Source: Bursaphelenchus xylophilus
Taxonomy: Eukaryota > Nematoda > Chromadorea > Rhabditida > Aphelenchoididae
Reading direction: 5' to 3'
Length of the DNA: 64,000 nt
NCBI GenBank assembly: GCA_904066235.2
Contig: CAJFCV020000002.1
Location: forward strand, 10,664,001 to 10,728,000
Within the stretch, counting starts at the first letter, position 1. Each line of letters begins with the position of its first letter. Below are positions 11,333 through 24,119 of the stretch, piece after piece. The notes beneath the pieces were generated by a model, which was given only the letters and a program-made list of their open reading frames with translations, did not search any database and had not been told where the DNA came from. Both the position numbers and the translations under genes were made by a program.

Positions 11333-14300
11333 TCATGCATCGTTCACAGAATGAATGGATTCCCCGGCTTCGTCTGGCAATTCCCTTCCCGCTGTCTCGG
11401 GGAGAATGAAGGTCGCAAATCCGCCGACAGTAGCCATTGCAATGAACATTATGTTGGGGAGTTGAGGATGAACTACGCCCTGAAAAAAGAAGATTTTTTG
11501 AGACTTTTTTTGGTTTTAATCGGGGCGTCAAGTTATAGGCAAATCTCAATTTTTTGGTCCCACCACGAAAACCTCACATTTCGTAAGATGGTTTTTTTTG
11601 ACGGGAATGAATTTTCTGGGCCTCAGAAGGATCGACTAAACTATTTTTTATAAGAATTATGATGATTTTCGAAATTTTTGGTCCCACCACGAAAACTTGA
11701 CGTTTCGTAATTTTAGCGGAAATGAATTTTCTGGACCCCAGAAGGGTCGACTATGACACTTTTTAAATGAATTATGGTGATTTTTTAAAAGTTTTGGTCC
11801 CACCACGAAAACCTGGCATTTTGAAATTTTGACGGAAATTTAGTCTTCTGAGACTTTCTGGGCCTCGGAAGAGTCGGATATGCTATTTTTAACTTTATAT
11901 GAATGAATTCTGACGATTTTCTAAATTTTTGGTCCCACCACGAAAACATGAAACCCTTCCGAATCCCATAGAAATTTAATCTTCGCGTATTTTATGGCTG
12001 TTGTGAGACGTATCGACTTCAAAAACCTACCAATATCCTGACCGACGGCGCCAGAGCCCCTCCAGCCCGTCCCAACGTTGAGCAGAACCCAATACAACCA
12101 GATCTTACTGTAGTCGGGAAGACCTCGCTGGCGTAAACGAACAACGCCGTTAGTGCACATGCAATTCCAAATTTCCCAATCAGCCAGAGAATCAAGAAAA
12201 TGGTGGGATTGGTGATGAACATGACTCCAAGAAAAGCGACGGCAGTAATAAAATGTGAGAGGCTGACAAACCATTGACGGCCAAGAACCCTGAGGCAATA
12301 GGGAGAAACGAGATAAGAGGGGGCTTCGACTAAGCCGGAGAGGACAAAATTGAGGTATCTGAAAAAATTGAGTAAGGTATATTTGGTATTACCCGGGAAA
12401 TTTCTCCGGAGCAATTTTACTCCGGAGCAATTTTTTTGAAATTTTGCAAAGAGCTTTCTTATAATCTGAAAAATTCAGAGAAAATTTCTCCGAAGCATTC
12501 TTACAGAGCGAAGAATTTCTATGGAGCATTTTTTTCTCCGGAGCATTTTGTTCTCCGGAGCAATTTTTACTCCGGAGCAATTTTTTAAATCTTTTAATGT
12601 CTTGGAATCTTCGCAAAACCGGAAAATTTCTGAAAAGACTTTTCCGGAGCAATTTTACGGAGCAAAAATTTCTCCGGAGCATTTTTTGCTCCGTCATGAA
12701 ACTTCAAGAAAGTTGCAAAAATAAGATAAAAAAATTAGATGAAATAAATTTATCAATAGTAAACTTGCTCCGGTGCAGGAAAAATGCTCCAAAGTACATC
12801 CAAAAGCCTCAAAACGTCCTAAAAATCCCATTTTCAACCCACCGATTCCCTGCCAGTTCAGTGCTAAACAACGATAAGCCGTAGTAAATAAACGCGTCAC
12901 AGGTCCATAAATATCCCAAAACCAATGTGTAGACGATCAAAATCTTTTGTCGGCCGAGTTCGTAGAAGAGTCCGTGATTGTGAGTGGGTTGAGGGGTGTC
13001 ATTCAAGTCTTCGGAGGGACTTTCATCGAACAAATGGTCCAATTCGGAGAGTTCTAACTTGATTTCAGCAGCTTTGTTGGCACGGTCAACGAAACTTATT
13101 GCCTGAATTAGAAATGTTTTTTGTTGTTTGGTAGTGATTTTTCGGAGAAATCTTTGGTCCATAGCAATTTTTACAAAATATTTTCGCATGTTTTGATACC
13201 AAAAAGTTGAGTTCTACCAACTTTGTGTGATTCAGAAAAAGAAAAAAAATACTCCGGAGCGCTTTTTTCTCCGGAAAGTTGCTCCGCTCCAGAGAAATTT
13301 CCTTCCCAAAAATCTGGAGCCTTTCTCAATTTGGAGGAAAACTTTTGCTCCGGAGAAAATCACTCTCCGGAGTTTTGAGAATGAAGACATTCTTAAAATT
13401 TGAGAAGATAATTTCTCCGGAGCGGAGCAATTTTTTGGAGAAAAAATGCTCCGGAATAGTTCGTCTTTGGGCTGAATTTTAATCAGTAAAAATCGCAAAC
13501 TTATTACAAAAAAAAACGTTTCTTACCTGCTCCTTTCTTCCATTGGCCACACTGAAATGAAAGCTTTCGGGTGCCCAAAACTGCAACAAAAACGCGTAAA
13601 ATACCGAAGGCAGTGAGAGTGCCACCATAAACGGCTTCCAGTTGTGTAGCATAAAGTCCATCGGCGCCAAAATACAATAGCCCACTACCCACATCAGCCC
13701 AAAAACTAGGGCCGTATAAGGTCGTAGGAGATGCGGGGAGCATTCGTAGGACAGAACCCAGTTGATAATCACGCAACCGGCAAAGAAGAAGCCTTGAATT
13801 AGACGACATACGATGAAGAAATAGATATTAGGAGAGAGGGCGCTGAGGGATCCGCTGAGGCCGAGAATGAGAAGGGAAACGGCCAGGGTTGGGCGACGGC
13901 CATGACTGAAAAATTTGGAGTTTTAAAAGCGATTATTGACTGTCGGGAAAATAATGAGCACAATGTCGCTGCGCCGATCGCGTCGCTGCAGTAAAAAGCA
14001 ATTTGATTTTATCGCGACATAATTGATTTTCTCGTCGGCGATACGATTTTTGATGCGACAGAGTTCTCATTATTTTCCTGAAAGACTGATATCATGTCGT
14101 ATTTCAAAAAACATACGGAAACAAATTTAAAACCAAGGAGACAAAGATTATGATAAAAATTGCAAACATTCGCCTTACGTGTCCGAGAGCCGAGTAATCA
14201 AACTAGATCCAATGGCATTGCCAATCAGAAAGGCGGTGGTAGTCAAATCGGCAAGATACGCGCGTGGTCCGTTGAGATCGAACTGAAAGTTAACTTTTTC

Positions 14301-15204
14301 TGACGAAACATCAAAAGAAAAGTGGTCATTCATTTCATGGAGACAAATGAAAAAATTTCCCGGAGCAAAAATTCTACGGAGCAAAAATTCTCCAGTACAA
14401 ATTGTGATGTAAAAAATCCCCCGGAGCTGATACTTCTCCGGATCAAAAAATTCTCCGGAGCAAATTTCATTGTGATGTAAAAGATTTTCCGGAGCAGAAG
14501 CTTCTCCGGAGCAAAAATTTTTAAGGAGACAAAGCTACTCCGGAACAAAAATTTTATCCGGAGCCGAAACTTCTCCGGGCGTGAAGGCAAGAAACTCTTT
14601 GGAGAAAAAATTCTTTGGAGTAAATTTTGGTGCAATGTAAAAATCTCTCGGAGCTAAAACTTCTCCGGGGTAAGTAATATTTTCCGTTGAAAAAACCTTT
14701 ATAAGAAAATTTTTTCTGAGAACTTTCCCGGAACAAAAATTCATCCTAATCAAAAATTCATCCTAATCAAAACTTCTCCGGAGCAAAAATGTCTCCGGAG
14801 CAAAAATTCTCCGCAGCAAAAATTTCTCCGGAGCAAAAATTTCTCCAGAGCAAAAATTCTCCGGGGCACAAATTTCCCCGAATCAAAACTTTTCCGGAGC
14901 AAAAATTTCTCCAAAAGAAACTACTCTTACAACTCACATCGAAAGCCACAGTTCCCGGGGTACCAGTGCAATTTTCCGCCTCGACTTGGCAAACCTTTCC
15001 CATGAAAAAAGCGCTCGCCATCATTGGCATTGCTGCCAAACCCCATATAACAGACATGAAGCCGAAAACCACGATCAAAAATGGATTCCTATGGCCGAAA
15101 AAGCTCAAGATTTGATCCGGAGACATTCTCCTTGACGCTGACACTGTAGATCGTGAAGAGTCCGCAGACAAAATTGGCGCGTTCGAGTCGACCATTTCTT
15201 CCAT
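11333..15204 (-). CDS. SLC22-like major facilitator transporter (copy B)
   Basis: Six exons on the minus strand: 14938-15204, 14179-14282, 13527-13905, 12843-13102, 12031-12358 and 11333-11479, giving 494 residues with consistent phases. The first exon fuses what are two exons in copy A. The other exons match copy A in order, and four have identical lengths (104, 379, 328 and 147 bp). Features include the MFS motif SDTHGRRPT after membrane segment 2, twelve predicted membrane spans, a charged central loop (ELSELDHLFDE) and the C-terminal ILPETAGRELPDEAGE. The loop between spans 1 and 2 (VEAENCTGT) is much shorter than in vertebrate SLC22 proteins. A ttttttcag lies 17 bases upstream of the ATG and is probably a trans-splice acceptor. 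All acceptors here are canonical, unlike copy A. The substrate is unknown. Confidence 0.88.
11500..12030. repeat. ggtcccaccacgaaaa array in transporter B last intron
   Basis: The motif ggtcccaccacgaaaa occurs at about 11557, 11681, 11798 and 11930 inside units of about 125 bp. It is abundant again in the FAD synthase introns (35075-35680 and 36145-36850) and single copies lie near 39859 and 48880. Confidence 0.8.
12390..14930. repeat. CTCCGGAG arrays in three introns of transporter B
   Basis: Arrays lie at about 12395-12700, 13245-13460 and 14340-14930, all inside introns. The first is in the intron homologous to the one carrying the array in copy A. A ctgtcggg element sits between exons at 13940-14088. 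Confidence 0.8.
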
Positions 15205-17319
15205 CGAAAAGGATGAAGGGCTGAAAAAACAGTTACTTGAAACATTAGTTTTTGTAAAATACGGACCAAATTCGGTTGTTTCGTTTGTGGTTTGACAGTA
15301 AGATGCTGCGAATTTACATACTGCAAAACGGCTAAAAATCGTCTTTGTCTATAACCTTGAATTTGTCATGGAAAAAACAAAATGACGGACTTGATCCAGT
15401 GACAAAAAATGTGTCATTTTGCATTAGGGGAGTATAAAAAAACGTGGCAAAATGCCTCCCTCTCCAACTAAAAAAGTCCGTCTTGAAGAACGCCCTTTCC
15501 CCCACAAAAATCGGAGTTTTCTCACTTGGAGAGAAACTTCAAAAAAGGTATACAATGGCTAGCAGAACATGAGGTAAAAGGCACAAAAAACAGTGGAAAT
15601 AGCTTACCCTCGCAATTATCTTCCTTTTTTCTGCTCTTCCAAATGCGTGTTCGGCTTGAAGGTTACATAAAAAACCTTTTTAAAATAGCGATGTTCCACG
15701 TCGCGGTGCAATTTACAATGTTACTCAAGTTGTTTCTTTTACTGATTGTGAGAAAAATTACTTTAGCAATATGAAATGTGAGCCATGCAATTGTCAGTAG
15801 TGTTGTCAAATATGAAGATTGACCTTTTACTCATATAGATCGGAGTCAGGGATTGCCACGGTCAAAACTTCGGCTCCGGCTCTTAGCTCCCAGAGCCGGA
15901 GCCGAGGCCAAATTTGCAGCTCCGGCTCCTGGCTCCCATGAAAAATTTAAAAAGGTCTCCGGCTCCGAATACCGGCTTCCGTAAAAAAAATTTAAAAATA
16001 TCTTTCTAAAAATAAAAGTTATTAGTGCCAGAGATCATACGCCCAACGGTTTTGCAGCCAAGCCCTATGCAACACATCCTTCTCAGCATTTTTCAAGCAA
16101 CTTGATTTAACAAGATCATAAAATTTTTAGTTTTATGAACACTGAGATGCCTGGCTCTACTTTGGGCTCGGGAGCCGGAGCCGACCCCAAAATTAAAGGC
16201 CCGGCTCTGGCTCCCGGCTCGGAGCCGGAGCCGTGGCAATCTCTGATCAGAGTCATCGGGGATGTTGAGATGCCAAGCTGGCTGTAGAATGCTCGAATAA
16301 GAAACTTTATAAAAATACAACGGGCTGACCCGGTATTTTACCATAAATCCATAAATTAATCTATAAACAAAGGCTCTTCTTCTCGTCCCCGAATCTCAAC
16401 AACCCATAGAATTTTTTTTTTCTGGACTGTACAAGGCCTGACAATAGGCAAAAACTTTGCGAGGCGTGAATAATGCTTTTCACTGTACTGTTCAGAAGAA
16501 GTTCTATTCTGGACTCAGCACGTTGCAAGACAAAAAATTCGTGGGCAAATGGGCAAAACTAGTGCTCGAGCATCATGGGCGAAAAATTTTCAATTTTCTC
16601 GGACCCCTCTTATTTGGGGAAATAAAGAAATTTTTTGCTTTTTTACTAGCTAAAACCCAACCTTTTACACTCCTCTTTGATTTTTTTGTTTTTGAAATCA
16701 CCTCGAAAAAATATCCAATATTTTTTTGCTTATTAGACCCTTTACAACGACCCCCATCAACTCAGCCGACAAAAACCAAGGCTATTTTTTTCAAATAAAT
16801 CCACGCGAACTCCACTTGTTTGTTTCATTACTTGTGTAATACCATTAAAAAAGATTTTTCGGCCGCCCAAAAAAAAGTGCAAACGATCTTTGTTTCCCGG
16901 CTATAAGAATCTGTCAAAAAATTGATCTGAAAAACAGAGATGGAAGAGCCAGATAGCAGTCTGTCGGGAAAATAATGAGCACATTGTCGCTGCGTTGATC
17001 GTGTCGCTGAGGTAAAAAAAAAGTGATTTTGCCTTTCTTTTTTTTCATTTTCTCGTTGGCGATGCGATTTTCGATGCGACAGGGCGCTCATTATTTTCCC
17101 GACAGGCTGATATCCCAAAGATAAACAAGGAATTTGGGTAGTTTCTGCACAGAACGTTTATCCTCGCTTTTATAAAAAATAAAATATTTTTTGTGAACAC
17201 AAATGAATTTGGGAAAAAAGTCTGTTCTTTGATATCAAACAAAAAAAGAAATAGTCGTCATTGGATGCATGTGTGGCCAGGAAATAAATAAAAAACAGCC
17301 AAAACCCGGGCTGCTTTTT
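15205..17319. other. Intergenic, foldback elements, no gene recognised
   Basis: It contains a half copy of the gatccagtggcaaa family (15388-15530), a GC-rich 'cggctccggctc' foldback (15847-16246) and a ctgtcggg element (16958-17110). An open frame at 16457-16798 is AT-driven and has no recognisable domain. Confidence 0.6.
15847..16246. repeat. GC-rich foldback element, 'gattgccacgg' family
   Basis: Ends are gattgccacggtcaaa and ggagccgtggcaatc, inverted. The arms are made of cggctccgg/ccggagccg repeats around an AT-rich core. A second copy is at 47126-47562. Confidence 0.75.
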
Positions 17320-18256
17320 TCAACTTGTGCAATTCAAACAATAAAAGTAGATGAACTCTATCAACTTCGACTGATTCCTTTGCCTGGCAAGCGTCTCACG
17401 AACAGGAACAGAGCAATTTGGTGGCATAGCGTCGATCTGCAATAGAAAATTTTAGGTCTTGAGTGCGTATTGTTTTTCACTTCAACGAAGCGATCGGCGC
17501 AACGACATAGAACTACAGGGTCTTACAAAAAACGTGAAGGAAAGTGGAAGGCGATAACTTCCGGCGAAGGCGGCGCAGAGACTTCGTATTTGAAATATGT
17601 ATTTTTAAAAGACATAAGTTTTCATCTACGAAATAACAAGCTTTTAAAGTGCAAACTGAGGTCGCTACGACCTTCGATATGGGTGATGTTGGAAAAGAGG
17701 AGGAAAGTGCCAACACTTGCAATTTTTTCAACGTTTTCTTAAAGGCTATATCGAGAAACCCCAAAAAATCCGACATTTCCTTATGATTTTCAACCGAAAA
17801 AGTCCGAAATTTCTCGATCATTTTCAACCGAAAAACCCTGGTTTTCGGGGTAGAGATGTCTCTACTTCGGAAGGTGGTGGCGACCTCAGTTTACACTTTA
17901 AAAGCTTGTTATTTCGTAGACAAAAACTAATGTCTTTTAAAAATACATATTTCACGAACTCTCTGCGCCGCCTCCGCCGGGAGTTATAGCCTTCCACTTT
18001 CCTTCACTTTTTTTGCAAGACCCTGTATTTTCCCAACTGGCTGACGAGGAGAATAATTTTTTATTCTTAAACTTCAACTTACATCTTCTTTCTCATCTTC
18101 GAGTAAGTGGTCAATGAATTCATGTCTCAATTCTTCGTTGTCAAAAAACCACGAATGATTTCGAACAACCCCAAATATCCTCCGACATTCTTCTCGATCA
18201 GAAGAGTAGACAAACCCGAACACGAGAATTGTAACAAGAAACAGAATTGACTTCAT
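17320..18256 (-). CDS. Small secreted cysteine protein, member 2
   Basis: Exons 18083-18256 and 17320-17436 join in phase 0 (GAT|GTAAGT donor, ctattgcag acceptor) to give 96 residues. I start at the second Met (MKSILFLV), not the upstream Met at 18277, because a TATA box at 18288-18297 is only about 11 bases from the upstream one and 32 from this one. Residues 1 to about 19 are a signal peptide. The mature part has ECRRIF, LRHEFI, a cysteine at position 8 of exon 2 and CLNC 24 residues later, matching members 1 and 3. The protein ends right after CLNCTS. The intron holds a 515-bp foldback. The function is unknown. Confidence 0.75.
17511..18030. repeat. Foldback element inside the intron of secreted protein 2
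   Basis: The ends are acagggtcttacaaaaaa and ttttgcaagaccctgt, inverted. The arms share gaaggaaagtggaag, aaaatacatatttca and ttaaaagcttgttatttcg with their complements. It fills most of the intron 17437-18082. Confidence 0.8.
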
Positions 18257-18287
18257 TGCGGAATTGACTTCAAACATCCCATCCTTC

Positions 18288-18297
18288 GTTTATATAG
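18288..18297 (-). promoter_or_regulatory. TATA box of secreted protein 2
   Basis: The minus strand reads CTATATAAAC, 32 bases upstream of the chosen ATG at 18256. The sequence just upstream (18300-18390) resembles that of member 3, including GGCTATGTAAATG read on the plus strand. Confidence 0.6.
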
Positions 18298-18561
18298 AGC
18301 AATAAGGCGTGGGCGTTTGGCTATGTAAATGTAATCTTTTTCGTTAAAATCGTCGCTTTTAAATTCTTTATTGGCTTTAACGGCAATTGCTAGCAGTTTA
18401 ATGGGTCAAATAAATGCAAATGTATTTGTATTCACATGGGAAAATTGAAAAATCATTCAATAAAGGATACAACTCGCAAAAAGAACGTATTCGTAAGGAC
18501 CCAAGTTGACTAGTTATATAGGTGTATGAAATAAGAGTGTCCGGCGCAAACTCGGTCTTCT

Positions 18562-19387
18562 GGGGGATGTTTCACGTACAAAAGGGCACTAACTTGAGTT
18601 AGTGGCATCACGCAAAAAGAGGAGTGAGCAGAGAAAAAGAGGAGGGGTAACTTGAGTGATCCCTCTTCTTTTTGATTGGCGAATCGGGCGACTTTTTATG
18701 GACTTGGCCGGACATTTTAGGCCATAACTTTTGATACAGTGGACCAATTTACGCCCTTCCAAAAAAATATTAATGCTGGCGGTACACAGAATATACACAT
18801 ATAAATTTGTAAATTTTCCTTTTAAATTATGCAAATCATATGCAAATTTTTCTCTTGGTATTTAAGAAGCAAGATACGGAAAAATTTTTTGACACCATCA
18901 TATGCAGCGTGGTCCCACCTTTAAAACTTTCTTAAAAATTTGCAAATTGGTTTACTGCGACAAAAGTTATGACCAAAAGATTCTCGCCCACTGTTGCGCG
19001 GGCCATTACTCCTGATACAGTATACCAATTTACACCCTTCAAAAAACCCTTTGATGCTGAGAGCGTAACAAACATGTCCATATAAAGATTTTAATAAAAG
19101 ACGAGCTTTAAGATACCAAGACAAAAATTTGCATATAATTTGCATAATTTAGAAGAAAAATTTACAAATTTATATCCATCGATTCTGTGTACCACCAGCA
19201 TTAATATTTTTTTGGAAGGGCGCAAATTGGTCCACTGTATCAAAAGTTATGGAGCAAAATGTGCGGTCAAAGTCGATAAAAAGTCAGGTCACTCGAGTTA
19301 CCACTCCTCTTTTTCTCTGCTCTCTCCGCTTTTTCTGTGATGCCGCTAACTCGAGTTAGTGCCCTTTTTGTACGTGAAACATCCCCC
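18562..19387. repeat. Large foldback element, gggggatgtttcac ends
   Basis: Perfectly inverted ends (gggggatgtttcacgtac) bound about 826 bp. Both arms carry gggcactaactygagttagt and a segment with aattatgcaaat-type sequence. The 337-bp element at 9575-9911 is a shortened relative made mostly of the right half. Confidence 0.8.
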
Positions 19388-19429
19388 TGGAATTGTTTTT
19401 ATCAGTCGGTGTGGAAAACAGGCGGAGTA

Positions 19430-22330
19430 AAGTTGGTTGTACTCACAGCCTGTCGGCACAAACGGGTTCGTTGTACAGAGGTTATGCAAATATGACGTTT
19501 TATTAAAAAATATAAAAACAAAAGTAGTAAATTTCTTATCTTCCGATGATTCCTCAGGAGCGTCCGTCGTCTTCTCTATCGTTCTGAATTTTGATCGTAG
19601 TAATCTTGGTTGGCAATTGATGAGTAGATCACACCGTCAGAATGAGTATTCGTATGCAAAAAGCTGAAATGTAGACCCAATAAAGTCAGCCTGAAACTAC
19701 GCACCCAAAATTAAGCACAAAGAGTGAACAAACTGACAGATAACCCAGATGAAACAATGTTACAATTACGAAATATAAAGATGTACAACTATTATTAGTT
19801 ATCAGTGTAAAACATGCACCTCTCTTGTAAACTTACGAAGAGTATGTTTGTTGGTATTATAACCATTTACGAGGTATTATAACCATTCACGACGAGCTCA
19901 GCGAACGGAATCTTCTCCACGTTCTGGGCTGGGCTTTCCGGTATTGTAATAAATAGATATATGTATGTGTTTTCTGATAAGCAAGATTACGAAAAGACTA
20001 GAAATTAATATATAAGAATGGGAGTCTACGTAGCTCTTCTGATAGTTTTCTCTGATGTTGTCTTTTAGGACTTGGCTTAATATATGTACAAGATTATATA
20101 TTACAACACATGTTGCGACCGGTTTGGGCAACCTCAGCCTAGAGAGGCATCGATGACGTGACTTACGGTGGGACTCGAGAAGTTGCGGCCTCCCGGACCG
20201 GAAGTTTTCATTGCCCTCAACGAAATGAGCTTGGGTGATCCTGGAGCAAAATTGAAACTTAAAATAAATACTTGGATTTTTAAGACTGAAAAGATGAGGC
20301 TGAGGGGCTGTGGGTGTTGAATAGTGAAGTGGGTGCAAATGTGTGAGTGAGATAGTGACTGTAGTGCCGTGATTAGTCATCCCCTTTTTCGTCATACTCT
20401 TCGTAATCGTCTTGGTCCTCTTTGTATTCATCTTCGTATAGGTGTTCTGGATAATCTTCCGCGTCGTCGTCCTCGTCGTACTCATAGCGGTTCGTGGCCG
20501 TTCCGGTTGATTGACGGGCCTACGCCATCCAAACCTTTCATGCAAAAACCAGCGCTGACTTGGGGCCTGAGCGGGCGATCTTGATGATTTGAGATATGAT
20601 TCGGTTCTCTGCACCTGTCGGATATTACGCCCATTTTGGAAGTTTGATCGATTCTCTCGCTGCGGGCTGAACTTACGCTGGGGGTAACGCTGATTTTGAT
20701 TAGAACTCGGGTTGGGGCTATTTGGGAAATCCCTAGGAGGATTGTTGAGGGTCGGTCGCGGTCGCTGGGTCGGGTTTTACGAAAATTGTTGTAACGCGGA
20801 TTGAAATTACGCGCCTCTAACAAAGTTGTCGGAACTTTGTAACGCATTTACGCCGTATGCTTCATAGCGCCTTACTTCATCTTCCGCGATCACTATCAAC
20901 TCCCCGAATAACGTATCTTTAGTAATGCGTAGCCTAATCGCGTCGCGAACCTGCCACGGTAAGGCGGCTACCAACTGTGCACGGACCTGCGACTCTTGAA
21001 CTGCGTTGGACAGTTCACCGTGATCCTCGTTCGGGAACGCATACATCGCGAGGTCTCGTAATTCTTCCGCTAGACCGGGGACTGACTCGCCCTTTGTCCA
21101 ACGCTTCTTGCTCCTTTTCTTGCTTTCCAGCCGTTTGGATTACGCGTGCAGTCGCATTAAAAATTTCCTCTGCCCTGATCAGCTCCCTGTCACTACCATA
21201 GCCTCATCGGCAAGGTAGTGGGGAACAATTTCGGCCGCTTTCTTACGGCCTGCTCAAAACCGTGCCAAAGCGATAGGAGGGTGCGTTGGGCTCTTTCGTT
21301 GGAGCCGTCCAACAAAAAAACGTACGTTTTTTTGGCTGACCTGGACGATGTCTGATCACAACAAAATTAACAGTACTAGGCACAGATGAAGGTGAAGAAA
21401 TGATCTGCCCAAGTTTAGCTTGCTCGGAAAGGTGGGCGTGCTTTGCATAGGTGACCCGTTTTGGTTTGGCGCTACGCCTTACGTAACTTTGACGCGCTGA
21501 GCTTTATCTCGTGACCTACAGCTTCAACTTAATGGGCCTATTGCGTCCTTCCCGCTTTATTTCCTCGGAGGAAAATCTGTGCGCCAATCTGTTGTAACCC
21601 CCAGGGAAATTTGTTTCGGCTTTGTCCCGATGTTGCCATAGCTCGAAGCAATCAAATAAAATGCAAACTTTACGAAAAAAATATGTACAGAAAGGTAGTA
21701 CTTGTTGATCAGACAATTCTAAGTACATCCTTTTTTCAAAAACGGTGGATGTAATATGCTCCTAGGGAAGTCAAATAGCTAGTTTTGTAGCAGGCTGGCC
21801 TCAATCGAATGTAAATGTCAATGATGAATTTCTTTTGTATTTTTTTGAGATCATAATTATTTTGCTTACGCCGCGTTCATGGAAGCTTTCAATAAAGAAA
21901 AATAGAATTACCGTATCCCCTAATAAATTCCGATCGCTAATGAGAGAAGTTTGAGGAATCAGTGAGCAACGATTTCTCGGAAAAAAGAAGTAATATATCA
22001 GAAAATATATATATATATTATATAAATATTTAACACTTTTTTCACGGTAATATAATGTATTATATGTTAGTATGATGTTCAGAATAAATTTTAAAAAATA
22101 TATGACTAGTAGGAGAGCTCGTTGTACAGAGGTAATAAATAAAACTTACTGAAACATAAACGATGATCTCAGACTGAAATTACGTAACAAAGATTAAGTA
22201 CAAAGAGTGAACAAACTGACGAGTAACCCAGACAAAACAATGTTACAATTACGACAAATATTTATGTACAATTATTATTATTAATCAACTTTAAAAAATT
22301 GCACAACCTCTAGTGAAAAATTACGTCTTG
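19430..22330 (-). mobile_element. Decayed LTR retroelement with a gag fragment
   Basis: On the minus strand, 20820-21200 encodes a Gag-like segment (AEELRDLAMYAFPNE ... LVAALPWQVRDAIRLRI) interrupted by a frameshift near 21065. A polar, basic stretch follows to about 20480. No protease, reverse transcriptase or integrase is seen. Direct repeats flank it: cacaaagagtgaacaaactgac with the following 60 bases at 19718-19800 recurs at 22199-22275, and cgttgtacagaggt occurs at 19470 and 22121. These could be LTR remnants. Stop codons and missing pol make it non-functional. Confidence 0.5.
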
Positions 22331-22906
22331 CTGCGGTGAAGGTTGAAGTGCTGGTATCTTTTCGGTAAGAAAAGCAAAATTTCAGAAACAAACTACTACC
22401 CGAATTCAGATAACAAAGTATGAAGACGAATGCAGCCCATTTCAATTACGATGTCATTCGTAGTTCCTGTCAATCGTGAAAGGTACCAAAAATAAGTATA
22501 GCTATCCAAATAATCGATGTGAAACCCCGGGGAAGTAAAATTAAAATTACGGATTCAAATTGCTCTCGGTTGAATTCCATTTATGGAACGTGAGAAATTC
22601 AAAAAAATGACAAGTAAACTAAAGAAGAAAATTAATTTGAAAATAATATAAAAAGCAGTTATAACATGGGGGAGAATGTTGTGGGTAGCTCCCAATTCTC
22701 CCATTTATTATTTAATTGCAATAGCAGAAAATCTGCAGAACATCAAGTGCAGAAAAACTCCTACTTTGCGTAGTTGACAAAGATTTCCGCGGGTAATTTT
22801 TGGGACTGCAGAAAAATTTTTGAGCAGAGTCTCTCTAAAGGAATGTCTGTCATACCATCCCCAGGTTTGCATTGAATGCAAGTTCCGTCGTTTTTTTCAA
22901 TATTTA

Positions 22907-22985
22907 CACCAAGCGGGAATCGAACCCGCGACCTTTTGAACGTTACATTCGCAAAATTTCCAATATACTACGAGATCTCCCTCCT
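22907..22985 (-). tRNA. tRNA-like sequence, probably a pseudogene
   Basis: On the minus strand a good B box and T arm (GCGGG-TTCGATT-CCCGC) is preceded by an A-box-like TCGTAGTATATTGG. The acceptor strands do not pair and the anticodon stem is poor, so I do not assign an isotype. Confidence 0.35.
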
Positions 22986-23630
22986 GGAGTTACGGCCTGA
23001 CATTATGTGTATAATATGCAGAATTTTATGCCGACTGCGAGTCTGAAGTAAAATTCTGTGGGGTTTTTGATAAAAAAGAGATACGGTCGATTTTTATTGA
23101 CCGGATTGCAATATTCTTATGTTGTGTTACAGTAATTGAGGAAATTTAGTTTTCAGAAAATTGGATTCTGTATCGAAAACGTGTGGATCATTTGCCTTTT
23201 TCGACCTGGCTTATGGCCAGGTCGGAAATCCCCAAAAGAAAAATTTATGCAAATTTATACTTTCCGAACGGAATTCAGAAAAAAATATTGTTCGCTTTTG
23301 TTTAGCACCTGTCGACGGTCATTTTCATGCAAAGAAAGCCAAAATCAATTTTTTCCTATGTCCGCAGTGGGCCAAAAATTTTCTTTTGAACCCATGGTAG
23401 CTGGCAGTTAACGATGGTGCTGTGAAAATTCTTCTCTTTATTAGTTGAATTGTATTACTACGTGTTACACATTGCTATGCCATCAGCTATTCATTCAGCC
23501 ATTCATTATTTTTTTTTAGCCTTCTCATAATTTCATATAAATTTTCAATGTTAAAAATAGTGCCAAGATGTCTCAGGAAATTTTACAGATATCTGATTTC
23601 AATGTGTCTTTCCGATGTTGGCCAGAGTTG

Positions 23631-24076
23631 GACGATTGGATAAAAGTAGGATTGGGGAAAATAAAAAGTATTATTTTTCTTCGATGCAGGTGTGAAATTA
23701 GGATAATCGAGGGCGCTGATTTCGAAAATGACATTCATTTTTTTGATGGTTACTTTTTTCCTTAAGTAGTACTGTAAAGTAGTAATTTTTTTGAATTTTT
23801 TCGTAACACTCGATTTAGGGGTTTTCGATGGTGCTGATTTCGAGAATCTTATTCATTTTTTCTGACTTGAAATCAGCACCATCGAAACCCTCCCAAACAT
23901 TAATGAAAAAAAAACTCAAAAAGATACATAACTACTTTCTTTACAGTACTACGGAAAAAAAGTAACTATCAAAAAAAACAAATGTCATTTTCGAAATAAG
24001 CACCCTCGATTGCAAGTGTCTAATTTCGACACTTGCATCGAAGAAAAATAATACTTTTTGGGTTGCCCAATCGTCC
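23631..24076. repeat. Foldback element, 'ggacgattggg' family
   Basis: The arms share aagtattatttttcttcgatgc, gtgaaattaggataatcgag and ttttcctt-aagtagtactgtaaag with their inverted copies. A second copy is at 42418-42842 in a ufd-3 intron. Confidence 0.8.
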
Positions 24077-24119
24077 CAGTTCCATGTTGACCAAACATTA
24101 TATTTATTTAAAATTACGA

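Larger units (their letters stand above)
22331..24119. other. Intergenic, no gene recognised; one foldback and one tRNA-like locus
   Basis: A tRNA-like sequence lies at 22907-22985 and a foldback element at 23631-24076. Open frames at 23136-23411 overlap one another and show no domain. Confidence 0.5.

Noticed and set aside
16457..16798. Plus-strand open frame of 113 residues
   Set aside because: The composition follows local AT content, there is no domain, and it lies between repeat elements.
19898..20614. Minus-strand open frame of 238 residues
   Set aside because: It overlaps the retroelement remnant, is low-complexity and Thr/Arg-rich, and its frame does not continue the gag-like segment.
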